Counted from the first letter of the stretch, positions 9,490-16,341 are shown. The stretch is DNA of 64,000 nt from JAVWJP01 sp036638975 (GCA_036638975.1 JAVWJP010000010.1:4899-68898), one strand, 5' to 3'. Numbers and translations are program-made. The notes: generated from the sequence alone by a model not told the origin.

Positions 9490-10056
9490 CTAAGCTACAG
9501 GCAGTTTTTTTGCGCCAAATTGTGGCTTAGTGCCATCAAAGGTATATGTTATTTCGTAAGTATTAAGGCTGTTTTTAAACTTAAAAAAAGTTACAATACC
9601 ACTGCTGTTTATTTTAACCTGCTCTGCTCTGCCCTCTAATACACCTGCGCTTATACGAGCTAAACGCGAGTTTGGTATAACGGTATAGCGTATATTCTCA
9701 TCCGGCATACATTCGTCATAGAACTGGTTAAGCTCGTTTATAGGGTCGCTCTCACCCGACGGCACACCGTCACCAAATAAATGGTCTGCAATATATCTTT
9801 CTATAGTTTTAGGCATACCGTCGTCTTCAACCTCGCTTGGCGGTACCTCTACAGAAGCATAGGTTTCGCTAATATATGCCTGTAGGTTGACAAGCATAGT
9901 GTTAGCCTCGTTTATAGCCTGTTTTTCGCGCACTGTGTCTATGTAGCCCGTAAGTGAGGGCATAAAAATTGCAGCCATAACCGCCAGTATAGTAACGACA
10001 ACTATTACCTCGACAAGCGTAAAGCCATTTTTATTTTTATGTAAAAAGCGCCGCAT
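9490..10056 (-). CDS. Type IV prepilin, fifth gene of the pilin array
   Basis: A 188-residue prepilin, the longest of the five tandem ones. The leader MRRFLHKNKNG is followed by FTLVEVIVVVTILAVMAAIF, giving the cleavage site, the Glu at +5 and the polymerisation helix. The rest is an acidic globular domain without close similarity to its neighbours. GGGGG just upstream of ATG 10056 is a good ribosome site. Its divergent helix (VVVTILAVMAAIFMP against VVLVILAILAAIS in the others) suggests it may be a minor rather than a major pilin. Confidence 0.9.
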   Translation of the reverse strand: MRRFLHKNKNGFTLVEVIVVVTILAVMAAIFMPSLTGYIDTVREKQAINEANTMLVNLQAYISETYASVEVPPSEVEDDGMPKTIERYIADHLFGDGVPSGESDPINELNQFYDECMPDENIRYTVIPNSRLARISAGVLEGRAEQVKINSSGIVTFFKFKNSLNTYEITYTFDGTKPQFGAKKLPVA

Positions 10057-10080
10057 AAATTAGCCCCCATTTAAAATGCT

Positions 10081-10497
10081 TTAGCTCACTATAAACCCAC
10101 CTGCTATAGTATACGATATTATTTTGCTTGCAGGCCCCGGCGAAGCGCCATCAGGCGAATAATAAACCTTAAATGCTTCTACCTTTGCCGTGTTTTCGTT
10201 AAGCGTTACCGGTCCATTCAAATAAATTTTGTCGCAAGCAGAAAGATTTGCTATTTCGGTGTCGCTTATAGCAATATCTTTAGGCTTAGTGCCTGCAGAA
10301 TACTCTTTTGAAGCAAGCGTTTGCGCCGCAATAAGCACTGTTCTGCCGTACTCTATAGCAGCCGCCTCGTTTGCCCTGTCTATATACCCTGTAAGAGCAG
10401 GAAAGCTTATTGCCGCAAGTATAGCAAGTATAACAAGCACAACTATTACTTCTACAAGCGTAAAGCCATTTTTATTACCTTTATATTTTTTAAGCAT
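10081..10497 (-). CDS. Type IV prepilin, fourth gene of the pilin array
   Basis: A 138-residue prepilin with leader MLKKYKGNKNG and helix FTLVEVIVVLVILAILAAIS, then TGYIDRANEAAAIEYGRT, the amphipathic continuation shared by all five pilins. The C-terminal globular domain is unrelated at the sequence level to its neighbours apart from general layout. A strong 11-bp-stem hairpin (10547-10574) lies between this gene and the upstream pilin gene and may uncouple its expression. It is probably a pilin or pseudopilin, processed by PilD. Confidence 0.92.
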   Translation of the reverse strand: MLKKYKGNKNGFTLVEVIVVLVILAILAAISFPALTGYIDRANEAAAIEYGRTVLIAAQTLASKEYSAGTKPKDIAISDTEIANLSACDKIYLNGPVTLNENTAKVEAFKVYYSPDGASPGPASKIISYTIAGGFIVS

Positions 10498-10546
10498 ATG
10501 TTAAAAAGCCACCTTTCAAAACAGAGTTTTTTGCGTATATTCATAA

Positions 10547-10574
10547 TTACCCCCGCCTTTTAGGGCGGGGGTAA
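10547..10574 (-). repeat. Strong intercistronic hairpin between third and fourth pilin genes
   Basis: TTACCCCCGCC (10547-10557) and GGCGGGGGTAA (10564-10574) form an uninterrupted 11-pair stem with a six-base loop. No T-run follows on the minus strand, so it is unlikely to terminate transcription. An RNA processing or 3'-end stabilising role inside the polycistronic pilin message is more likely. Confidence 0.6.
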
Positions 10575-10593
10575 GCTTTTAGGTGTTATTATA

Positions 10594-11043
10594 TTATGGT
10601 TTCGGCGTCTTTTCAACATTAGGGTCTACTTTGCCATTAGCAACTTTGCATACATCGCTGCCTACCGTATAGGTCATCGCCGTAATTCTGTTTTCAGCAG
10701 ATACTCCTGCATCTGCAATAGTTACAGTACCTGTAGGTATTTCGCCTATCAGCAGTGAAACCTTACTGTCTTTATCAAATTTGCCAGAAGTAAGTCCCCA
10801 TTTTGTCGCTAAAACAGTTGCAGTATCAGTACCGTCCTTGTACTCATCAGATGCAATAGCCTGCATTGCCACAAGAACAGTTCTTGTTTCGGCAACTATT
10901 TGCTTTTTCTTAGCTTCGTCTATGTAGCCGGTAAGAGCAGGGATAGAGATAGCAGCAAGGATTGCGAGTATAACGAGAACAACTATTACTTCAACAAGTG
11001 TAAAGCCTTTTTTAGTCTTCATAAATTTTTGTAGTTTTAACAT
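10594..11043 (-). CDS. Type IV prepilin, third gene of the pilin array
   Basis: A 149-residue prepilin: leader MLKLQKFMKTKKG, then FTLVEVIVVLVILAILAAIS and TGYIDEAKKKQ. The leader and helix are nearly identical, at DNA level too, to those of the first pilin gene (11622-12026), whereas the C-terminal domains differ. This points to duplication with exchange or fast divergence of the exposed domain. It has its own candidate promoter with a dyad in a 19-bp spacer (11065-11095), so it may be expressed separately from the riboswitch-controlled transcript. Confidence 0.93.
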   Translation of the reverse strand: MLKLQKFMKTKKGFTLVEVIVVLVILAILAAISIPALTGYIDEAKKKQIVAETRTVLVAMQAIASDEYKDGTDTATVLATKWGLTSGKFDKDSKVSLLIGEIPTGTVTIADAGVSAENRITAMTYTVGSDVCKVANGKVDPNVEKTPKP

Positions 11044-11064
11044 AAAAACACGCCTTTCAAAGTT

Positions 11065-11095
11065 ATTATAGTATACGCTACCTGCGTATGGTCAA
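11065..11095 (-). promoter_or_regulatory. Internal promoter with dyad in a 19-bp spacer, upstream of third pilin
   Basis: On the minus strand TTGACC (11095-11090) and TATAAT (11070-11065) are 19 bases apart. The spacer contains the inverted repeat ATACGC-n5-GCGTAT (11073-11089). Over-long spacers with a central dyad are the promoter layout recognised by MerR-family regulators. The start codon of the pilin at 11043 follows about 22 bases after the -10. No MerR gene is in the window. Confidence 0.5.
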
Positions 11096-11109
11096 TAAAG
11101 CTTTGGCTT

Positions 11110-11562
11110 TCAGCCCTCTATAGTTCCGTCGGGGAACACGACACGCTTACCGTTTAGGTCTTTTGTAAGGTAACATTTTAAAATTGTTATTTTGCCGTTT
11201 GTAACACCAAAAGCATATTGCGTGCCTTTTCTTTCATTGGCATCGCCCGTGTTGTCTGTGGGATATCCCATAAGACCCTCTACAGTCAATGTTTTTCCGT
11301 TTAATGTTGTTCCAAAATTTATAGCGCTCTTAATTTCATCATCTGTTCTGCCATCTGCATACAGCATAGACGCCATAGTCTGTGCTGCCGCATATACCTG
11401 CCTGCCCTCTTGTATAAGAGCCGCGTCCTTTGCCTTGTCTATGTAACCGGTAAGCGACGGTATAGAGATGGCGGCAAGTATTGCCAAAATGACAAGAACT
11501 ACTATAACCTCAACAAGCGTAAAACCATTTTTGCCATTTAAAAATTTTCTCAGTCTTGTCAT
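11110..11562 (-). CDS. Type IV prepilin, second gene of the pilin array
   Basis: A 150-residue prepilin with leader MTRLRKFLNGKNG and helix FTLVEVIVVLVILAILAAIS followed by PSLTGYIDKAKDAALIQEGR. The globular part contains QEGRQVYAAAQTMAS, a segment with counterparts in pilins one, three and four (VAAQAIAS, VAMQAIAS, IAAQTLAS), so alpha-1C is conserved while the beta part varies. It is transcribed with its neighbours from the riboswitch promoter. A possible major pilin candidate along with the first gene. Confidence 0.93.
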   Translation of the reverse strand: MTRLRKFLNGKNGFTLVEVIVVLVILAILAAISIPSLTGYIDKAKDAALIQEGRQVYAAAQTMASMLYADGRTDDEIKSAINFGTTLNGKTLTVEGLMGYPTDNTGDANERKGTQYAFGVTNGKITILKCYLTKDLNGKRVVFPDGTIEG

Positions 11563-11621
11563 TTTTAAGCATCTCCAAAATAAAACATATTAAAGATTGC
11601 TATAAGGTTATGAAATTTATA

Positions 11622-12026
11622 CTATGCGACAGTTACTTTACCATCTTTAAATGTAACTGTTTTGCTGGTAGCCGTTGCTTTATATGTAAACTCAGTTATT
11701 GTGCCCTTTGGACTAACAACTGGCACAGTTATTGTGCCTGTTAGCGTAGCACCAACATACTTATTGATTTCTGCAATGGTAATAGCAGCTTTAATAGTAT
11801 CAATAGTAGCATTAGGCTTTGCATATTCCTGCGAGGCTATAGCCTGTGCGGCTACAAAAGCATTTCTAGCTTCTGCTACCAACGATTTGTCTTTAGCCTC
11901 ATCTATGTAGCCCGTAAGCGACGGTATAGAGATGGCGGCAAGTATTGCGAGTATAACGAGAACAACTATGACTTCAACAAGTGTAAAGCCTTTTTTAGTC
12001 TTCATAAATTTTTGCAGTTTTAACAT
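11622..12026 (-). CDS. pilA: Type IV prepilin, first gene of the pilin array (likely major pilin PilA)
   Basis: A 134-residue prepilin: leader MLKLQKFMKTKKG, cleavage before FTLVEVIVVLVILAILAAIS, then PSLTGYIDEAKDK. The start at 12026 is chosen because AAGGGTG lies eight bases upstream; an upstream in-frame TTG at 12044 has no ribosome site. It is the first gene after the c-di-GMP riboswitch leader, the usual place of the abundantly made major pilin, which is why the pilA label is proposed. The body is rich in Thr, Val and Ala with few charged residues and no cysteines. Confidence 0.9.
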   Translation of the reverse strand: MLKLQKFMKTKKGFTLVEVIVVLVILAILAAISIPSLTGYIDEAKDKSLVAEARNAFVAAQAIASQEYAKPNATIDTIKAAITIAEINKYVGATLTGTITVPVVSPKGTITEFTYKATATSKTVTFKDGKVTVA

Positions 12027-12160
12027 AAAAAACACACCCTTCAAAAAATATTAATAGTTTTATTCTACGGCTTTGGCTGCCCATTACCGCTGACATATGG
12101 TTCTTATACAAGTGTAAAACCACATAAGACCGTGCCTTTAAACCTATATTATAAAAACAG

Positions 12161-12243
12161 AAAAAACGCCCATTATGGTGTTTTACACCAATAAAAAAGC
12201 GTTTAAGCAGCTACAAGTGCCCACTGCCAAAACTCGCTTTTTT
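12161..12243 (-). terminator. Two overlapping, mutually exclusive hairpins after the riboswitch
   Basis: Read on the minus strand. Hairpin 1 pairs AAAAAAGCG (12243-12235) with CGCTTTTTT (12201-12193), a perfect nine-pair stem ending in T residues. Hairpin 2 pairs AAACGC (12204-12199) with GCGTTT (12168-12163), with an inner GGTGT-aaa-ACACC stem, and ends in TTTTTTC. The 3' arm of hairpin 1 overlaps the 5' arm of hairpin 2, so only one can form. Hairpin 2 looks like the intrinsic terminator and hairpin 1 like either an antiterminator or a weaker terminator. This is the expected expression platform of the riboswitch. The direction of the switch cannot be told from sequence. Confidence 0.75.
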
Positions 12244-12245
12244 AT

Positions 12246-12345
12246 AAGCGGCAACTGGCAGCCATATTCTAAAGCATATATTGCTTTAGAACGTAGACCC
12301 TATAGTTTTGCGTCGCAGGCTTTAGCCCGTTTTGCATTCATATTT
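12246..12345 (-). promoter_or_regulatory. Cyclic-di-GMP class I (GEMM-I) riboswitch aptamer
   Basis: On the minus strand the conserved core appears in order. GCAAA at 12335-12331 is followed by a short P2 stem CGGGC-taaa-GCCTG, the invariant GACGCAAA (about 12314-12307), GGGTCTA (about 12300-12294), a ten-pair P3 stem TTCTAAAGCA/TGCTTTAGAA, and ATGGCTGCC with GTTGCC after it. These are the hallmarks of the GEMM-I family, which binds c-di-GMP (or 3',3'-cGAMP in a subgroup). It lies between a consensus promoter and the first pilin gene, so c-di-GMP would control the whole pilus operon. Oddities: the P2 loop is TAAA, not GNRA, and the base two before CAAA, where I align G20 of the Vc2 aptamer, reads U. 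Confidence 0.88.
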
Positions 12346-12364
12346 ATTCTGTTGTATTTATTAT

Positions 12365-12393
12365 ATATTACACCGTTTTAGTACTTATGTCAA
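12365..12393 (-). promoter_or_regulatory. Sigma-A-type promoter of the pilus operon
   Basis: On the minus strand a perfect -35 TTGACA (12393-12388) is separated by 17 bases from -10 TAATAT (12370-12365). Transcription would start near 12358, leaving a leader of about 330 bases before the first pilin start, which contains the riboswitch, the paired hairpins and a further hairpin around 12102-12135. Confidence 0.75.
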
Positions 12394-12454
12394 CTAAAAG
12401 CAAACATTTTTATAAAATTTTTATACCAAAAGCAGCACCATTTGCACCATATGT

Positions 12455-13186
12455 TTATGCTATGCGCTCCAACTCTTTTTTTAGGCGTTTAATTATGCGC
12501 TTTTCAAGCCTTGATATATACGACTGCGAAATACCTATCATATCGGCAACCTCTTTTTGGGTATGCTCGTTGCCGTCCAAAAGCCCAAAACGCATTTGCA
12601 TTATGTTGCGTTCTCGCTCTGAAAGCCTGTTTACAGCCTCGTGCAAAATACTTTTTTCGGCATCGCTTTCTATATTTTTATTAACACTGTCACTTTCTGT
12701 GCCCAGTATATCAGAGAGCAAAAGTTCATTTCCGTCCCAGTCAACATTAAGCGGCTCATCTATAGAAATTTCGTTTTTTAAGCCCTGTGTTTTGCGCAAA
12801 AACATTAAAATTTCGTTTTCTATGCACCGCGACGCATACGTGGCAAGCTTTATGTTGCGGCTGGGGCAAAAGGTATTTACCGCTTTTATAAGCCCTATTG
12901 TACCTATAGAGATTAAATCCTCTACTCCTATACCTGTAGACTCAAACTTGCGGGCAATGTACACCACAAGGCGCAAATTATGTGTAATAAGCTTTTGTCT
13001 GCACGCTATGTCGTTGCGCTCTAGCCCTGCAAAAACCACCGCTTCTTCTTCCTTATTAAGCGGAGGGGGCAGGCTTTCGGGCCCGTTTATGTAAAATATG
13101 CCGCTTACAGGCTGCAGCGCTTTAATAAACATAAGTAGGCTGTTGTTATTTTTAAGTGTCAATATTTTTGTTAAAAAATCATTCAT
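12455..13186 (-). CDS. sigE: Sporulation sigma factor SigE (pro-sigma-E)
   Basis: RNA polymerase sigma factor of the early mother cell. The 243-residue protein has an N-terminal pro-sequence ahead of FYINGPESLPPPLNKEEE, the segment that follows the processing region in pro-sigma-E proteins. It then has sigma region 2 (RLVVYIARKFESTGIGVEDLISIGTIGL) and a region 4 helix-turn-helix (KEVADMIGISQSYISRLEKR). The gene lies six bases after spoIIGA, which encodes its processing protease, so the two are co-transcribed. In many spore formers sigG follows. Here the next gene in the same direction is the riboswitch-controlled pilus operon. Confidence 0.96.
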   Translation of the reverse strand: MNDFLTKILTLKNNNSLLMFIKALQPVSGIFYINGPESLPPPLNKEEEAVVFAGLERNDIACRQKLITHNLRLVVYIARKFESTGIGVEDLISIGTIGLIKAVNTFCPSRNIKLATYASRCIENEILMFLRKTQGLKNEISIDEPLNVDWDGNELLLSDILGTESDSVNKNIESDAEKSILHEAVNRLSERERNIMQMRFGLLDGNEHTQKEVADMIGISQSYISRLEKRIIKRLKKELERIA

Positions 13187-13192
13187 CTGTTT

Positions 13193-14110
13193 TTACCCCT
13201 CTTGCGGTTTTGCCGCGGTGTACGGTTTTTGTGCCAAAAGCATCTCAGAGCTAAGCAGAATGTCGTAGCTTCCGCCGCCCAAGCGCTGTGGTGCAACCGC
13301 CACATAAACATTGTTGTAGCTGATGCTTTGCCTGTTCTTTTGTGTAACTGTAAACTTTTGCGGCATAAAAGCAGGCAAAATTCCGCTGCCGCCAACAGCG
13401 GTGTACGGCACAAGCCGTATATGCTCGTCAAGGTTTAGCTGTGTTATCCCCTGCAAACGTATTTCGTCATCAGGTTCTTTAAAAACACGCAGCATTTGCG
13501 GGGGCAAAATCTCTTTTAAAGCATCGGCACCGCACACCGCCACAGGGTAACCTGTGTACGGCTCTTTTAAGGTACTGCCTGTGTCTAAAAACCCAGTAAG
13601 CTTTACAGCCCTTTGTTTGTAATAAAGCATTACCTCGTAAACAATATTTTGTACTGCACGGCGTTCATATAAGCGCGAAAAAAGCTCTGTAAAAGCATAT
13701 GCTATTGCTGTAAAGGCAACTAGCATTACAGCAGAAATGTCAAAATAAACTATGCCGTTGTAAAAAACCATTCCGTTTGGTGCAAAAAAAAGCCACAGTG
13801 CAAGCATGAGCCCCGCAAAAATAAAATTAACCATAAAAAACACTATGTACTCGCGCAAAAGCTGCCATATGCTTACAAAAGCAAAGGCTATACGCAGCAT
13901 GGCGGCACATACAAACAGCTTGCTTACAAAAAGCAGCCACGGCGGCACACCGCTTACAAATAATATCATCGCATATAACGCACCCAGCGCCGCGCCAAAT
14001 ATAATTCTACTGCGCCGCATACTGCGTCTGCAAAAGCGCCCTGTTGCAAGCAGTAAAAAGTAATTTACCAAAAGGTTTATACAAAAAAGAATATCAGCGT
14101 ACACTGCCAA
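13193..14110 (-). CDS. spoIIGA: Sporulation sigma-E factor-processing peptidase SpoIIGA
   Basis: Membrane-embedded aspartic protease that cleaves the pro-sequence of sigma-E after a signal from the forespore. The 305-residue protein has about five N-terminal membrane helices (residues 1-145) and a cytoplasmic C-terminal protease domain with the active-site triad LDTGS at about 175-179 (Asp 176). Translation appears to start at TTG 14110 preceded by GGGGAGG; a GTG two codons later is possible. Directly upstream of sigE with a six-base gap, as in other spore formers. Length matches the family (about 290-310). Confidence 0.95.
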   Translation of the reverse strand: MAVYADILFCINLLVNYFLLLATGRFCRRSMRRSRIIFGAALGALYAMILFVSGVPPWLLFVSKLFVCAAMLRIAFAFVSIWQLLREYIVFFMVNFIFAGLMLALWLFFAPNGMVFYNGIVYFDISAVMLVAFTAIAYAFTELFSRLYERRAVQNIVYEVMLYYKQRAVKLTGFLDTGSTLKEPYTGYPVAVCGADALKEILPPQMLRVFKEPDDEIRLQGITQLNLDEHIRLVPYTAVGGSGILPAFMPQKFTVTQKNRQSISYNNVYVAVAPQRLGGGSYDILLSSEMLLAQKPYTAAKPQEG

Positions 14111-14133
14111 AAAAAGCGCCTCCCCTTTTTTAT

Positions 14134-14190
14134 ATTATAAGGTTAAGGCGGTTTAAATTTTGGTCGCTTGCTGTCACATTAAAATGTCTT
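14134..14190 (-). promoter_or_regulatory. Probable spoIIGA-sigE promoter region
   Basis: On the minus strand a consensus -10 TATAAT (14139-14134) has no good -35 at 17 bases, the usual state of Spo0A-activated promoters. Two TGTC-containing heptamers (TGTCACA and TGTCTTG, about 14174-14190 on the plus strand) partly resemble the Spo0A box TGTCGAA. The -10 is clear; the Spo0A link is inference from the known regulation of spoIIG. Confidence 0.4.
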
Positions 14191-14243
14191 GTTTGGTCTT
14201 TTACCGCCGTGCCGCAATAGCCTTATTTAATTATGCCGTATGC

Positions 14244-14273
14244 ACACCTTGCCTAGCTGCGGCATAAACTGTA
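14244..14273 (+). promoter_or_regulatory. Possible mother-cell (sigma-K/E-like) promoter of the Cys-rich gene
   Basis: AC at 14244-14245, 17 bases, then CATAAACT at 14263-14270. This approaches the sigma-K pattern AC-N16/17-CATANNNTA and the sigma-E -10 CATACANT. It stands about 45 bases before the start codon. Short degenerate motifs occur by chance, so this is only suggestive. Confidence 0.3.
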
Positions 14274-14314
14274 ATATCCTGTGATGGATAACAAAAAAGA
14301 CGGAGATGAGCCTA

Positions 14315-14548
14315 ATGTGTAATAACAGATGTAGGTGCGGCTGTAACCGCCCAACCCCGGAGCCTGAGGCCTGCAGTGCCTTGGCAATGCGCCTTGCAAG
14401 AGAAGTTTTAAGAAATTGTGCTGAAGAAGAAGAAGAGAGCGGCTGTGGCTGCAACAATAATTGCGGCTGTAACAATAATTGCGGCTGTGGCTGCAACAAC
14501 AATTGCGGCTGTGGTGGGTTTTTCCCGCCATTCTGCTGCAGACGTTAA
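14315..14548 (+). CDS. Small cysteine-rich protein, possibly spore-associated
   Basis: A 77-residue protein starting MCNNRCRCGCNR. The start at 14315 is preferred over the ATG at 14306 because GGAG ends at 14305, nine bases before it. After an N-terminal Cys cluster and a helical Ala/Leu segment with a run of Glu, the C-terminus is built of CGCNNN-type units and ends FCCRR. About sixteen cysteines in total, which suggests metal binding or disulphide cross-linking as in spore coat proteins. It stands alone on the plus strand between spoIIGA-sigE and leuA. I do not recognise a named family, and no radical-SAM maturase is nearby to support a peptide natural product. Confidence 0.75.
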   Translation: MCNNRCRCGCNRPTPEPEACSALAMRLAREVLRNCAEEEEESGCGCNNNCGCNNNCGCGCNNNCGCGGFFPPFCCRR

Positions 14549-14606
14549 ACAAACGTTTAAAAGTAAATATGTATAATTCACAGCTTTTGCTGTGCTTTAT
14601 ATAAAA

Positions 14607-14647
14607 GTAGCGTGGGCTGTTCGTAAAAAAGAACAGCCCGCGCCCTA
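14607..14647. terminator. Bidirectional terminator between the Cys-rich gene and leuA
   Basis: GTAGCGTGGGCTGTTC and GAACAGCCCGCGCCCTAC form a long GC-rich stem around an eight-base A-rich loop. The two flanking genes converge here. On the minus strand the hairpin is followed by CTACTTTTATA. Confidence 0.75.
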
Positions 14648-14657
14648 CTGCTTTATT

Positions 14658-16322
14658 TTATTCTTTTATTTGCACACCTGAACGGTTTATTGCACTTACA
14701 AGCGCATTTACCGAAGCTGCCATAATATCATCGTGCACACCCGCACCCCAATATGTTTTTCCGTCGCAGCCTATACTTACATACGCAGCCGCACGCGAGC
14801 TTGTCCCGCGCTCCAACGCGTGCTCCTCGTAGGTTAAAAGGTCAAAGCTAAGCCCTAAGTTCTCTTTAAGTGCATTAGCTACAGCATCTAAGCGCCCGTT
14901 ACCTCTGCCATTGTATATGTGCTCTTTAGTATTTATAGTAGCTGTAATTATAGCCTGTATGCCGTCCTTTTGCACAAAATGTGCTTCGGTTACATCTATA
15001 GGTACAAAGAAATTGACATATTCATCTTTAAAGCTGTGGTGTATCTCGCTTGCAGAAAGCTCTTTTTGCAGTTTTTCTGAAATACTTTTAGCAAACGCGC
15101 AAAAGTCGTTGCACATCTCGGCAGGTAAGCGGTAGCCGTAGTTTTTTTCAAGTATATAGCCTATGCCGCCCTTGCCCGATTGACTGTTTATACGTATAAC
15201 GTCGCAGCCGTATTCACGCCCTATGTCTTTTGGGTCTAACGCAAGATACGGTACCTCCCAATGCTCGTTAGGGTGCTCGTCACGCCACTTCATGCCCTTT
15301 GCAATTGCATCTTGGTGCGAGCCTGCGAATGCCGCAAACACTAATGCACCTGAATATGGCTGGCGCTCCGGCACGCGCATACCCGTAACCTTTTCGTAAA
15401 CCTCTGCCGCCTTAGGCACGTCCTCAAGGTTTAAATATGGGTCTACCCCCTGCGAGTAAAGGTTAAGCGCAAGCGTTATTATGTCAACATTGCCGCTGCG
15501 CTCTCCATTGCCAAAAAGTGTTCCCTCAACACGCTGTGCACCCGCCAAAAACGCAAGCTCGGTGTCTGCCACGGCACAGCCCCTGTCGTTGTGAGGGTGA
15601 ACTGAAAGTATAACGTTTTCGCGGTATTTAAGGTGCTTGCTTATATATTCTACCTGAGAAGCAAAAATATGCGGCATTGCACAAGAAAGTGTAGCAGGCA
15701 AATTAATTATAACTTTTTTTTGCGGGACAGGCTTCCACTGCTCCAACACCGCATTGCAGATTTTAAGAGAAAACTCGGGCTCTGTTCCGCTAAAGCTTTC
15801 GGGGGAATATTCAAAGCGAACACCCGCCTCTTTTTTTGCATACTGCGACATAAGCGCTGCACTGTCAACAGCCATTTGCATAATTTCGTCCTGTGTTTTA
15901 GCAAAAACCTGTTCGCGCTGTACCGCCGACGTTGAATTGTAAAGATGAACTATAACATTTTTTGCGCCCTTTATGGCATCGAAGGTTTTTTCTATAATAT
16001 GCGGGCGCGCCTGTGTAAGCACCTGTATTGTAACATCTTCCGGTATAAAGCGGTGTTCTATAAGCGCCCTGCAAAACTCATATTCTGTATCCGACGCGGC
16101 GGGAAAACCAATTTCTATTTCTTTAAAGCCAAGCTTAACCAAAAGAGAAAAAAATTCTATTTTTTCCTCCATATTCATGGGCACAATAAGCGCTTGATTT
16201 CCGTCACGTAAATCTACACTGCACCAAAGCGGTGCTTTTGCCGGCGCGGCTTTACTTGCCCATTCCAGACAAAGCTCCGGCGGCATAAAATAACGCTTTG
16301 CATATTTTTGTAAATTCTTCAT
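14658..16322 (-). CDS. leuA: 2-isopropylmalate synthase LeuA
   Basis: Condenses acetyl-CoA with 2-oxoisovalerate in the first step of leucine synthesis. The 554-residue protein has the DRE-TIM signature SVDLRDGNQAL (about 36-45), the metal-binding HPHNDRG motif, the GNGERSGN segment that follows it, and a C-terminal regulatory domain (about 430-554) that in this family binds leucine. N-terminal MKNLQKYAKRYFMPP is typical of the long LeuA2 class. It is the last gene of a minus-strand run, 19 bases after the VanZ-like gene. No T-box or leucine attenuator could be seen in the short gap. Confidence 0.96.
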   Translation of the reverse strand: MKNLQKYAKRYFMPPELCLEWASKAAPAKAPLWCSVDLRDGNQALIVPMNMEEKIEFFSLLVKLGFKEIEIGFPAASDTEYEFCRALIEHRFIPEDVTIQVLTQARPHIIEKTFDAIKGAKNVIVHLYNSTSAVQREQVFAKTQDEIMQMAVDSAALMSQYAKKEAGVRFEYSPESFSGTEPEFSLKICNAVLEQWKPVPQKKVIINLPATLSCAMPHIFASQVEYISKHLKYRENVILSVHPHNDRGCAVADTELAFLAGAQRVEGTLFGNGERSGNVDIITLALNLYSQGVDPYLNLEDVPKAAEVYEKVTGMRVPERQPYSGALVFAAFAGSHQDAIAKGMKWRDEHPNEHWEVPYLALDPKDIGREYGCDVIRINSQSGKGGIGYILEKNYGYRLPAEMCNDFCAFAKSISEKLQKELSASEIHHSFKDEYVNFFVPIDVTEAHFVQKDGIQAIITATINTKEHIYNGRGNGRLDAVANALKENLGLSFDLLTYEEHALERGTSSRAAAYVSIGCDGKTYWGAGVHDDIMAASVNALVSAINRSGVQIKE

Positions 16323-16341
16323 TTAAAAGCTCCTAACTATG

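Noticed and set aside
12387..13094. 235-codon plus-strand open frame
   Set aside because: It lies entirely antisense to sigE, has Ser/Phe/Leu-rich shadow composition and no start signal.
14315..14548. Cys-rich peptide as a radical-SAM-matured (SCIFF-like) precursor
   Set aside because: No radical SAM maturase or transporter adjoins it and the CGCNNN repeats do not match the SCIFF pattern.
16323..16341. Leucine T-box or attenuator for leuA
   Set aside because: Only 19 bases separate leuA from the VanZ-like gene; no room for such an element. leuS likewise follows rsfS after two bases.
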